Assembly (NCBI GenBank): GCA_013178185.1
Contig: JABLXC010000005.1
Span: 62,001 to 126,000, forward strand
Direction: 5' to 3'
Origin: Anaerolineae bacterium
GTDB lineage: Bacteria; Chloroflexota; Anaerolineae; Anaerolineales; Anaerolineaceae
Length of the DNA stretch: 64,000 nucleotides
Shown: one piece after another, positions 1 through 7,915 of the stretch
How the letters are laid out: each line of letters starts with the position of its first letter
Numbering within the stretch: the first letter of the stretch is position 1
Translations under genes and position numbers: made by a program
The notes under the pieces: generated by a model
The model's input: the letters and a program-made list of their open reading frames with translations, nothing else
Database searches by the model: none
Told to the model about the DNA's origin: nothing

Positions 1-1
1 G

Positions 2-772
2 CCGGGATGGTTAGATACATTGAAATCCCCACGATTGGAAACCGAAACAAAAGAACATGAAGCCGTAACATTGGAAGAAGTTATTAAGATCGCTGCTGCC
101 CCTGTTTATAGCCTGCGAGATCGGCGGATAAGAGCGGCTGCGGTATTCTGGTTTTTATCAGGGATTAGGGTAGGGGCGTTTGTTACGTTACCGATTGGCG
201 CAATTAACCTGAATGATCGAAGTATAAAACAATGGCCTAGTTTGGGCGTTCGGACGAAATTTACCAAAAAGGCGACAACATTTTTACTTGATGTTCCTGA
301 ATTGATGGGGGTAGTCAAGGAATGGGATCAAGAGGTAAGAAGTAAATTGCCAGAAACGGCCTATTGGTTTGCTCCCTTATCGCCAGAAACCGGGACGTTT
401 GATGTATCAATCCTAAAGGCAGGGGAACATAGGTATCAGAGGGCAGGTAAGGATTTGCGAGATTGGTTAGAACGGGCGGGGCTGCCTTATCATTCTCCTC
501 ATAAATTCCGGCATGGTCATGCGGTGTATGGTTTGAAGCAATCAAAAGATGTGGCTGATTTAAAGGCAGTTAGTCAAAACTTGATGCACTCGAATTTGAG
601 CATTACCGATGGCGTGTATGGAGTTTTGTCATCCAATGATGTTGGGAAGCGAATAGCAGGGTTGGGGCAAAAAGCCGCAGTGGGGCAAGTGTCACAGGAA
701 GAATTACTGATGCAATTATCCCAATTAACCGAAATGTTAAAGAAGAATATCGAAAAGTCTGGAACAAAATGA
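2..772 (+). CDS. Tyrosine recombinase/integrase, C-terminal catalytic part (5' end outside window)
   Basis: Site-specific tyrosine recombinase that would cut and rejoin DNA through a covalent 3'-phosphotyrosine. The reading frame is open to the left edge, so the N-terminal DNA-binding part lies outside the window. Visible catalytic elements are the first Arg in SGIRVGAF, the H-x-x-R box in HKFRHGHA, a later His in LMHSN and the nucleophile Tyr in DGVYG, in the order expected of the family. About 40 residues after the Tyr form a helical tail. The gene is AT-richer than its neighbours, which suggests acquisition. It ends 22 bp from the 3' end of a tRNA gene read in the opposite direction, the usual position of an integrase that uses a tRNA 3' end as attachment site. 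Family call is firm; the mobile element it belongs to is not visible. Confidence 0.9.
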   Translation, partial: PGWLDTLKSPRLETETKEHEAVTLEEVIKIAAAPVYSLRDRRIRAAAVFWFLSGIRVGAFVTLPIGAINLNDRSIKQWPSLGVRTKFTKKATTFLLDVPELMGVVKEWDQEVRSKLPETAYWFAPLSPETGTFDVSILKAGEHRYQRAGKDLRDWLERAGLPYHSPHKFRHGHAVYGLKQSKDVADLKAVSQNLMHSNLSITDGVYGVLSSNDVGKRIAGLGQKAAVGQVSQEELLMQLSQLTEMLKKNIEKSGTK

Positions 773-793
773 CCCCTCAAAAAGGGGTCTTTA
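771..793 (+). terminator. Rho-independent terminator of the integrase gene
   Basis: Inverted repeat GACCCC (771-776) and GGGGTC (784-789) with a 7-nt loop, followed by a short T stretch. It overlaps the integrase stop codon and separates it from the convergent tRNA gene. The T tract is short, so strength is uncertain. Confidence 0.6.
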
Positions 794-865
794 TGGGCCC
801 GGAAGGATTCGAACCTTCGACCAAGCGGTTATGAGCCGCGCGCTCTGCCACTGAGCTACGGGCCC
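794..865 (-). tRNA. tRNA with CAU anticodon (tRNA-Ile2 or tRNA-Met)
   Basis: A complete cloverleaf reads on the minus strand: acceptor stem GGGCCCG pairing with CGGGCCC, D-arm GCTC/GAGC-type, anticodon loop CTCATAA (anticodon CAT), and a T-arm GAAGG-TTCGAAT-CCTTC with discriminator A. No CCA is encoded. The CAU anticodon fits elongator Met or the lysidine-modified Ile2. C4-G69 and C5-G68 pairs in the acceptor stem are known determinants for the lysidine synthetase TilS, and the segment after the anticodon stem resembles known Ile2 tRNAs, so Ile2 is somewhat favoured. Its 3' end faces the integrase. Confidence 0.93.
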
Positions 866-907
866 GGCGGAGGCCTGGACTGATCGCCAGGGAGCCGTTC
901 CGTCCAA

Positions 908-913
908 ATTATA
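908..913 (-). promoter_or_regulatory. Possible -10 box of the tRNA gene
   Basis: A perfect TATAAT reads on the minus strand about 43 bp upstream of the mature tRNA 5' end. No convincing -35 box is seen at the expected distance. The rest of 866-1118 shows no gene. Confidence 0.4.
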
Positions 914-1118
914 ACATATCTGCGCCGGGCGGTTTGCTGCTTTTCCCTTCCTGCTGGTGTTGACTATTGCGGGATTGCAATGGTAATCGTCTTGTTTTTT
1001 GATTGGAGTGGCGTTATAACAGAAAAAACAGTTTGAAGCAATGTATTTATTACTTTATAAGACACTAAATGAACATGGCGGGGAAATGCTTTTTTGACTT
1101 CCATTGAAGGGACCTGGA

Positions 1119-3659
1119 GTGAAGGTTTTGTGGATCGCTGAGCGCAGTGAATCGTCATCTTTGGAGGAACGCATGAGTGAGGAAGGCGTCGAGGTTCAAC
1201 GGGCGGATTCGCTCACCGACGGCATGGCTGTGTTGGAGCAGGCGGAGATTGACCTGGCGCTTTTACAGCTCGAACCGCCCGAAAACGCGCTGGAGGCGCT
1301 CCGCCTTTTGCGTTCTCGTTTTGCGAATTTACCGGTGGTGTTGATCGGCGGGAATGATTGTGAACCCTTCGCGCTGGAGGCGCTTCACTGCGGCGCGCAC
1401 GAGGCGCTGGGGAGCGATGGGCTGGATGTGGACAAGCTTTTGCAAGCCATGCGGCAGGCGGTAGAACGCCAAAAATATTTGAGCTCAGCTGGCGATACCC
1501 TCCAAGGTTTGAATGAGATACAACAGAACTTTCCGGGCATTGTGCGGCGCTACGACCGCAATCTGCGTTGCATCTACACCAACCCGGCGGTTGAAGAAGC
1601 GCTTGGGATTGCCCCTGCCGAATACCTGGGTAAGACCGACCGGGAGATGGACTTTCCTGGAGAATGGATCGAAACGTGGGAAAGCTACCTGAGGGAAGTA
1701 TTTGAGAGCGGCCAGCCCAGGCTGGTAGAACACAAGATGCGCACCTTGAAAGGGACCGCGCATTGGGAGACGCGTATCTCCCCTCAAATTGCGCCAGATG
1801 GGACGGTTGCATCTATCCTGGCGATCTCCCTGGATATCACTGCCCGCCGCCAAGCCGAGGAAGCCTTTCAAACGCTGGTGGAGAACTCGCTGCAGGAATT
1901 GTTGATCCTTCAGGATGAGCGCATCGTTTACGCTAACCCGGCTGCCATCCAGAACAGCGGCTATGGCCAGGAAACAATTCTCCAGGCGCACGTGCGGGAC
2001 CTGATCCAGCGGATTCACCCGGAGGATCAGGCGGTTTTCCTCGATCTACTTAGAACCGCCTCTGACCGGACGGAGCCGGTGCGTTTTACCTATCGTGCGT
2101 ATTCCCCATCGGGTAGACTGCGCTGGCTGGATATCTTGATCAGCCGGATAGAATACCGAGGCAGGCCGGCTTTCCAGGCGGCGCAGGTGGATATTACCGA
2201 ACTGAAGACCATAGAAGAGCGCTTGCAGCGGACTCTATCTGATCTCCAGCAGGTGACTTCTTCCATCTCTGCGGCGTTGTGGATGGGGGAATTGACGCCG
2301 CAGAGGACGATCCGGACTTTGTATGTGTCGCCGGTGATCGAGAAGGTGTTTGGCCGGCCGGTGGAGTACTTTTTGGCGGATCCGGTAGAGAATTGGACGC
2401 GTACCATTCACTCGGAAGACCGGCGGACGGAAAATGATCTAGTCGTAGCGGCGGAGCGCGGCGAAACGGAGTTCGAGACCGAATATCGCATCTTTCTGCC
2501 GGATGGAGAGGTGCGGTGGATACGTGACAGTGTGCGTATCAACCAGCAGCCGGATGGCAAGATCTTATTCAACGGGGTGGTGTTTGATATCACCGAGATG
2601 AAGAGCTCACAAGAGGCGCTGCAGCGCGCCAACGAACAGCTACAACTTTCAGTTAAAGAGCTGGCGGCGCGCAATCGAGACGCAACCTTGATGAACGAGA
2701 TGGGAGATTTGTTGCAATCCTGCCTGGATCTGGAAGAGGTGTACGAGGTCACCAAGACTTTTGGAAATCGGTTGTTGCCTGACCACGCGGGTACATTGTA
2801 TGTTCTCAACCCAGACCATGCCAATGCCGAAAGGGTGGCTTGGTGGGGCGAGGGCCAGGCCAGCTTGCCGGTTTTCCATACCAATGCCTGTTGGGGGCTG
2901 CGGCGTGGCAGGGTGCATGTTTTCGAGGAAAAGCGAGCGACGCCGAGCTGCAATCACCTTGTACAGAGTCATCTACCGGTCGTCTCAATATGCGCTCCCC
3001 TGATTGCGCAAGGGGAGACGCTTGGGTTACTGTATGTGGAATGCGATCACGATGAGCCAGCCGATCATTGCCAACAGCTTGTTTTGACAATCGCTGAACG
3101 GGCGGCGTTGGCTATTGCGACGATGCGGCTTCAGGAGACGCTGCGGATGCAATCAACCCGCGATCCGTTGACGGGTTTGTTTAACCGGCGCTATATGGAC
3201 GAAACCCTGGCAAGGGAACTGGCGCGCGCTGAACGCCATCAACAAAGTTTTGCGGTTGTGATGGCAGATATTGACCATTTCAAGCTCTTTAATGATAGCT
3301 ACGGCCACCAGGCGGGAGATGTCTTGCTGCAAGGGTTGAGCGCCTGCCTGGTTTCCAGCGTGCGCGGCGAGGATATCGTCTGCCGTTACGGCGGCGAGGA
3401 ATTTGTAATCGTTCTGCCTGAAATTTCACTCGAAAAAGCTTGCCAGCGGATGGAAGAGATCCGCCGTACGGTAAGCCGGCTGGTGGTGGAATATCGCGGT
3501 CAGTCGCTGGGCGGCATCACCGTGTCCATCGGGGTGGCCGCTTTTCCGCTGCATGGCGGCGATGCCTCCGCGCTGTTGCTGGCGGCGGACAGGGCGCTCT
3601 ATATCGCGAAACAGGGCGGGCGAGACCGGGTTGTCGCCGCTCCTTTCGGGGATGGTTAA
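1119..3659 (+). CDS. Diguanylate cyclase: pseudo-receiver, three PAS, GAF, GGDEF
   Basis: Cytosolic sensor that should make cyclic di-GMP from GTP. Domain order over 846 residues: receiver-like fold (about 2-120), three PAS domains (about 135-245, 250-370, 375-500), a short coiled linker, GAF (about 520-680), GGDEF (about 685-840). The active loop is GGEEF at 758-762. An RxxD product-inhibition I-site (RGED) lies five residues before it, so feedback control by c-di-GMP is expected. In the receiver-like part the phospho-acceptor Asp is replaced by Gln50 (motif DLALLQL), so this is probably a pseudo-receiver. No membrane segment is seen. GTG at 1119 is preferred because AAGGGA sits at good distance; a TTG at 1104 is possible. 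Input ligands cannot be read from sequence. Confidence 0.92.
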   Translation: MKVLWIAERSESSSLEERMSEEGVEVQRADSLTDGMAVLEQAEIDLALLQLEPPENALEALRLLRSRFANLPVVLIGGNDCEPFALEALHCGAHEALGSDGLDVDKLLQAMRQAVERQKYLSSAGDTLQGLNEIQQNFPGIVRRYDRNLRCIYTNPAVEEALGIAPAEYLGKTDREMDFPGEWIETWESYLREVFESGQPRLVEHKMRTLKGTAHWETRISPQIAPDGTVASILAISLDITARRQAEEAFQTLVENSLQELLILQDERIVYANPAAIQNSGYGQETILQAHVRDLIQRIHPEDQAVFLDLLRTASDRTEPVRFTYRAYSPSGRLRWLDILISRIEYRGRPAFQAAQVDITELKTIEERLQRTLSDLQQVTSSISAALWMGELTPQRTIRTLYVSPVIEKVFGRPVEYFLADPVENWTRTIHSEDRRTENDLVVAAERGETEFETEYRIFLPDGEVRWIRDSVRINQQPDGKILFNGVVFDITEMKSSQEALQRANEQLQLSVKELAARNRDATLMNEMGDLLQSCLDLEEVYEVTKTFGNRLLPDHAGTLYVLNPDHANAERVAWWGEGQASLPVFHTNACWGLRRGRVHVFEEKRATPSCNHLVQSHLPVVSICAPLIAQGETLGLLYVECDHDEPADHCQQLVLTIAERAALAIATMRLQETLRMQSTRDPLTGLFNRRYMDETLARELARAERHQQSFAVVMADIDHFKLFNDSYGHQAGDVLLQGLSACLVSSVRGEDIVCRYGGEEFVIVLPEISLEKACQRMEEIRRTVSRLVVEYRGQSLGGITVSIGVAAFPLHGGDASALLLAADRALYIAKQGGRDRVVAAPFGDG

Positions 3660-3681
3660 AAGGAAGGGTCAGAGGGAAATG

Positions 3682-3714
3682 AAAAAGGCGCGGCAGCCGG
3701 GCAGCCGCCGCGCC
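3682..3714 (-). terminator. Terminator of the S41 protease gene
   Basis: Inverted repeat GGCGCGGC (3687-3694) and GCCGCGCC (3707-3714). Read on the minus strand the hairpin is followed by TTTTT, as expected for a terminator of the protease gene ending at 3729. Confidence 0.85.
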
Positions 3715-3728
3715 CTGATGGGAAGTTC

Positions 3729-5732
3729 TTACGGGCCGGTTACAATTTTTTCTGCAGTCGTTAAGACCAGGTCTTCTTGACTTAACACGTTCTGGGCATC
3801 AATAGGGACGCGACGGGTTGGCTTTACGCCAACACCTTCCAGGAAGATACTCCCATTAGACAGGGTAAAGCGGCCGGTGGGGGCCTGGAAGGAGAAACCT
3901 TCGGGTAACAGGAACTGCCCGCGCGCCACTTCGGCTTCTACTCCGGCGGTTGGGTACTGTCCTACCACGACCATTCCGGGTACACGACTGAAGCCGTAGG
4001 CTTCGATCTCGCAGGCGCTGTAACAATTCTGATCCACCAGAAGGGCGAGCTTATCAAACTTATATTGGCGGGTGTAAGGAAGCACCTTGTCACGAGGGCC
4101 TTCCGGCTCGAACTTGCCCGTTTTTTCGCTGTAGTATTCGAGCTGGCCCAGGGGGATCTCTTTGTCGTACAGGAAGCCTGCCAGACCCAGGGGCGCGCCG
4201 CCAAAGTTCTGGCGCATATCAATGATCAATCCAGTGATGCCGTTGGATTCGAAGGTTTTCAACGCCCGCTCGAAGAGGCGGATTACCAGGTTAAGGTCAT
4301 CATAATTTGAATTAACGCGCACGTAGCCGGCGCCGGAATTAAGGATCTTGAATTCGACCGGCAGCGCGTTGGGGTCGTAATTACGCAGCAACGAAGAAGC
4401 GGAGAAACTGGCGCGTTCAGCGATAGCCTTGAGGGTGACAGTCTGGCTGCCTTTACCCGGGTTGATAAAGGTGAGTTCGGCTTCAGTGCCTGGTGCGGCG
4501 CGCAGCAGGTAGCGGGCTTGCTGGTAGCGGCGGGCAAAATCGGTCGAAAAGGGGCCGCTTAGCGCAACGACTTTGCTGATGGCGGCCTGGATAGCCTCGC
4601 CGTTGAACTTCAGCACTTCGGCGCCGAGCTCGATGCCGGCCTTTTCGGCTGGGCCATCCGGCAAGATGTAGGTGACGATGACTTTACCGTTATCTAGCTC
4701 TCGGATTGCCAGTCCATAACCGCCGTTGGTGGCTTCGCTGAAAACTTGATTGCCGATATCACCGCCATCTAGCCCAACATGGCCATCATTGAATGCAAAA
4801 GCAAATTCTTGTAGCGCCAGGAAATAGGCAGTTGGGTCTTTGGCTTTCTCGGCAGATTTTACTTTAGGGCTGATCTGGTCATATACTTTCTCCCAGTTTG
4901 GTTGTTTGCTTTTGATGCCGTTGAAAGCGTATTCTTTTTTTAAAATTTCGAACATCTTGTCAAAGGCAGCACTATAAGAAAGGGAGGAAAAGTCTTTAAC
5001 GGCAACATCTTCCGGTTCGTAAAGCGGCAGGTCGTTTTCCACGGTTTGCGAAATGCCGAATGGTTTTTGATCCAGGTCCAGGATGGAATAGCCAGAAGGG
5101 ACGGGGCCAACAGGATCGTCGGCGGTGAAGAGTAGCCCATCCTCACCAAAATCGGTTGGGAAGCTCTGCTGCTCATTGGGTGCCCAGACGATCAGTTTCC
5201 CGCCGATCACTTCATCGTTGTTTTCTGTATCGGTTTTTACCGAAGCCAGGTAGCTGGGCCAGCCGAAGGATGGATCATCGCCCTCAGAGTAGGGGCCGCC
5301 TGCCAGGTTCGGCGAGTAGGTGACGGCAAAGATCTGCACGCCGGCGTCCTTTTGCTCGTTGTTGTCAACATCGTTAAATTCGCCTTCTGGCTTGATAGGG
5401 AGCAACAACCGGTAAGATCCCTTGTTGTTCTCTGGGTCGGCTTGCAGGAAGCCAAGCACCTGGCCGTTTACCGGCAGCTTCCATTCTTTGTCGCGCTTCA
5501 CAAAGCCGGTCATATCGTTGAGGGCGACGGCGTGTTCAACGTAATAGGTTTCCAGGACAAAATCGTTGGAATAGGTGAATTCACCCGTAATGACCTGCGG
5601 GCCATCGGCGGGGTCGGACGACTGCGGTGAAGGGGAGGCAGTCACCGGTTGAGCAGAAATCCCTGCGCATGATGCGCCCAGGATGAGGGCGAGAAGCAAA
5701 GAAAGGAAGACACGAGAAGAATTTGCAGGCAT
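3729..5732 (-). CDS. S41 family (tail-specific/CtpA-like) secreted protease
   Basis: Serine protease acting outside the cytoplasmic membrane. The 667-residue product begins with a hydrophobic signal segment ending around GASCAGISA. A Ser/Pro-rich stretch and an N-terminal domain of about 200 residues of unknown role follow. After that come the helical S41 cap (FAFNDGHVGL region), a PDZ-like domain (GYGLAIREL to KFNGEAI, with PDGPAEKAGI) and the S41 core. The core holds IIDMRQNFGG and the probable nucleophile Ser in CYSACEIEAYGF. PDZ domains in this family bind substrate C-termini. The ATG at 5732 has AGGAGGT seven bases upstream and is preferred over an in-frame start 15 codons earlier. The final Cys of the signal could be lipidated, but the lipobox is poor. 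Monocistronic, with its own terminator. Confidence 0.9.
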   Translation of the reverse strand: MPANSSRVFLSLLLALILGASCAGISAQPVTASPSPQSSDPADGPQVITGEFTYSNDFVLETYYVEHAVALNDMTGFVKRDKEWKLPVNGQVLGFLQADPENNKGSYRLLLPIKPEGEFNDVDNNEQKDAGVQIFAVTYSPNLAGGPYSEGDDPSFGWPSYLASVKTDTENNDEVIGGKLIVWAPNEQQSFPTDFGEDGLLFTADDPVGPVPSGYSILDLDQKPFGISQTVENDLPLYEPEDVAVKDFSSLSYSAAFDKMFEILKKEYAFNGIKSKQPNWEKVYDQISPKVKSAEKAKDPTAYFLALQEFAFAFNDGHVGLDGGDIGNQVFSEATNGGYGLAIRELDNGKVIVTYILPDGPAEKAGIELGAEVLKFNGEAIQAAISKVVALSGPFSTDFARRYQQARYLLRAAPGTEAELTFINPGKGSQTVTLKAIAERASFSASSLLRNYDPNALPVEFKILNSGAGYVRVNSNYDDLNLVIRLFERALKTFESNGITGLIIDMRQNFGGAPLGLAGFLYDKEIPLGQLEYYSEKTGKFEPEGPRDKVLPYTRQYKFDKLALLVDQNCYSACEIEAYGFSRVPGMVVVGQYPTAGVEAEVARGQFLLPEGFSFQAPTGRFTLSNGSIFLEGVGVKPTRRVPIDAQNVLSQEDLVLTTAEKIVTGP

Positions 5733-5911
5733 CGGACTAACCTCCTGGCCATTTGAAAGTATAAATATTCTAACCAAAAAACTCCTTTTTTTCCATGCCT
5801 AAATGAAGGTTGGTAAAAGGCTTAACGGTCGGCAATCTCCTTATCCGGGATGAAGAGGAGCGGATGACCGAAGGTTTTTTGGCAGGACCGGAAGCAATGA
5901 AGCAGCGATGT

Positions 5912-6904
5912 TCAGGGGGCGCCGAAATTGGCGGTAAAGTACCCTCCGTAGGTTGTGCCTCCGTTGTACATATAGCCGATGCCGATTTCTTGAAGGTTAG
6001 GGCTGAGCATGTTGGCGCGGTGACCAGGGCTGTTCATCCAGCTGTTGAAGGCATCCTGGGGGCCACCTCCGGCGGCCAGGTTCTCGGCGGCGTAGCTGAA
6101 GGAGTATCCCTGGGCGCGGATGCGTTGGTCAAAGGTTGAGCCGCTGGATCCGGTATGGCTGAAAAAATTATTGCAGGCCATATCCGTACTGTGCAGCCTG
6201 GCGGCGGTGGCCAGCTGGGATTGCCAGTTCAGGGCGGAAAGGCCCTGGTTGGCGCGCTCCTGGTTGATGAGGGTCAGGAGGGTTTGCTCATAAGCGGTAT
6301 TGCCCGTTGCGGCGCAGGCGGCGGGCGGGCTTGTGGGCGGGATGGGAACATTGGTCAGTGTTGCGGTCGGGGTGGGCGGAATAGTTGGCGGGATGGAGGT
6401 GCTGGTGGGCGAGGGCGGCAAAATCTGGGTATTGGCGTGCGTGGGGGTCGGGGATGAAATCTTAGGCTGGACCTGTGCGGGAGAGGCGCTGGTGGGCTTT
6501 GGAATTGTGGCGGATGGAGGAATTATTAAGGTAGCCGACGGAAGGGTGGCTCCAACAAGCGACGTGGGGTTTGGGGATGAGGATGCCGGAGCGCCAGGGG
6601 CGACGGAAGCAGTTGCAGGGAGTAAATTTGTCGGCGATGGCTGCGGCTCTGCGGTGGGCGTTGAATCCTGGACGGGGGTTGCACCCAATTCTGCGGCGGC
6701 TTGCAGCGTCGGAGGAAGCGGTTGAAAGGGGGTAGGGGTGTCCTGCGGAACGATGGCGGTTGGCGCTGCAGCCAGTGGCGTTGGCCAGACCAGGCTGACC
6801 GTTACCGGTAGGTTGCAGGCAGAGAGGAGGATCGCCGCCAAAATGGCGAGGGGCGCCAGGGTGTGGCAGATCATCCAGCGAGGAGGTGAGTTTTTGAGCG
6901 GCAT
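5912..6904 (-). CDS. CAP-domain (SCP/PR1-like) lipoprotein with long Thr/Pro-rich stalk
   Basis: Exported lipoprotein of 330 residues. A signal segment with lipobox LLSAC is followed by about 150 residues of Pro/Thr/Ala-rich, repetitive linker (TPTP-type runs) that should act as an extended stalk. The C-terminal 130 residues form a CAP domain: LINQERANQGLSAL, a His in ARLHSTDM, FSHTGSSG, and the AENLA and PGHRANML boxes typical of bacterial YkwD-type proteins. The conserved His/Glu cluster of CAP proteins is present. Bacterial CAP domains have no agreed biochemical function; adhesion, lipid binding and proteolysis have all been proposed. The ATG at 6904 has AAGGAT upstream and places the signal peptide at the N-terminus; a start 24 codons earlier is less likely. 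Confidence 0.88.
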   Translation of the reverse strand: MPLKNSPPRWMICHTLAPLAILAAILLSACNLPVTVSLVWPTPLAAAPTAIVPQDTPTPFQPLPPTLQAAAELGATPVQDSTPTAEPQPSPTNLLPATASVAPGAPASSSPNPTSLVGATLPSATLIIPPSATIPKPTSASPAQVQPKISSPTPTHANTQILPPSPTSTSIPPTIPPTPTATLTNVPIPPTSPPAACAATGNTAYEQTLLTLINQERANQGLSALNWQSQLATAARLHSTDMACNNFFSHTGSSGSTFDQRIRAQGYSFSYAAENLAAGGGPQDAFNSWMNSPGHRANMLSPNLQEIGIGYMYNGGTTYGGYFTANFGAP

Positions 6905-7025
6905 GAGATCCTTGCCAGCAGGTACAGATGTTCCGGCCGGTATCTGCATTATAAAGGCTCTGCAGGCCGCTGGCATTAACAGAACTGTCAGGCTTTCGGT
7001 GGAGATGCCACAGGGAGTTTGGTTT

Positions 7026-7868
7026 TTAGACCCTCAGATACCTGGGCGCGCTGCGGACAAATTCATGAATGGCTTCTGTCTCTATCTGAATCTCCGCTTC
7101 ACCATAGGAACCTAGCCATTCCAGCTCAAAGCCGTGGCCGTTGGGGTGCAGGCGGTAACGCTTTCCGCATTCGGGGCAGGTGACGATCTGGCTGCTGGTC
7201 GAAGGTGCGCACAAACCGATGACGGGACCGCATTCCAGGCAGCTTACCAGTCGCCGTCCATTAAGTGAGTGGCCTACAATGGTTTCTAACTCTCCGTTGA
7301 GCGCCATTTGCACGAAGAGATCTGCCAGAAGGGGGTCAAACTGGCGGTTCTTCTCGCGCTGTAACACCTCGCAGGCTTCGGAGATAGATTTGACAGAACG
7401 GTAGGAGCGGGGGCTGGTCATGGCGTCAAAGGCGTCTGCAATGGCGACTACCCGCGCAAAGATGGAAATCTGGTCGCCGCGCCGTCGCTGGGGATAACCG
7501 GCTCCATCCATCCGTTCATGGTGTTCCAGGATGGCCTCTCTGACGATTATTGCCAAGGGGTGGTTTTGGATCAGCACATGGCCCATGTGGGGATGTTGTT
7601 TGATCAAGGCCATTTCTTCGGATTTTAACCGGCCAGGTTTTTGTAAAATGCGATCCGGTACCCCAATTTTGCCGATATCATGCACCAGGCCTCCCAAACT
7701 GGCAATGAACACCTCGCCCGGTGAGAAGCCGGCTCTTTCCGCGAGACGGGCGGTGTATTGGCTTACCCGCCACATATGACCGTGCGTGCTGTGATCGCGC
7801 GCCTGCACGACCGCAGCATAAGCCAGAAGAGATTGGAGCAGTTGTGTTGTAATGTTGATCGTTGGCAT
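7026..7868 (-). CDS. HD-GYP domain phosphodiesterase with C-terminal zinc ribbon
   Basis: Likely degrades cyclic di-GMP. The HD-GYP core spans about residues 8-190: HD pair at His63-Asp64 in VHDIGKIGVPD, HHERMDGAGYP at about 116-126, and FARVVAIADAFDAMTS further on. All expected metal-binding positions appear present. Unlike most family members it has no sensory domain in front. Instead a C-terminal segment carries CLEC (210-213) and CPECG (231-234), probably a zinc ribbon, then about 40 acidic residues. The ribbon might bind a partner protein or nucleic acid; that is not knowable from sequence. The protein is soluble (280 aa). It would oppose the two diguanylate cyclases encoded in this window at 1119-3659 and 36034-37728. 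Confidence 0.9.
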   Translation of the reverse strand: MPTINITTQLLQSLLAYAAVVQARDHSTHGHMWRVSQYTARLAERAGFSPGEVFIASLGGLVHDIGKIGVPDRILQKPGRLKSEEMALIKQHPHMGHVLIQNHPLAIIVREAILEHHERMDGAGYPQRRRGDQISIFARVVAIADAFDAMTSPRSYRSVKSISEACEVLQREKNRQFDPLLADLFVQMALNGELETIVGHSLNGRRLVSCLECGPVIGLCAPSTSSQIVTCPECGKRYRLHPNGHGFELEWLGSYGEAEIQIETEAIHEFVRSAPRYLRV

Positions 7869-7915
7869 CCGCCTATCCAGCCTTGCCAGCGCCGCCCCAT
7901 GTCTCTGGCAAATTT

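Noticed and set aside
6150-6900. Tandem DNA repeat array
   Set aside because: The repetitive look comes from codons for a Pro/Thr/Ala-rich protein stalk; there is no regular repeat unit at the DNA level.
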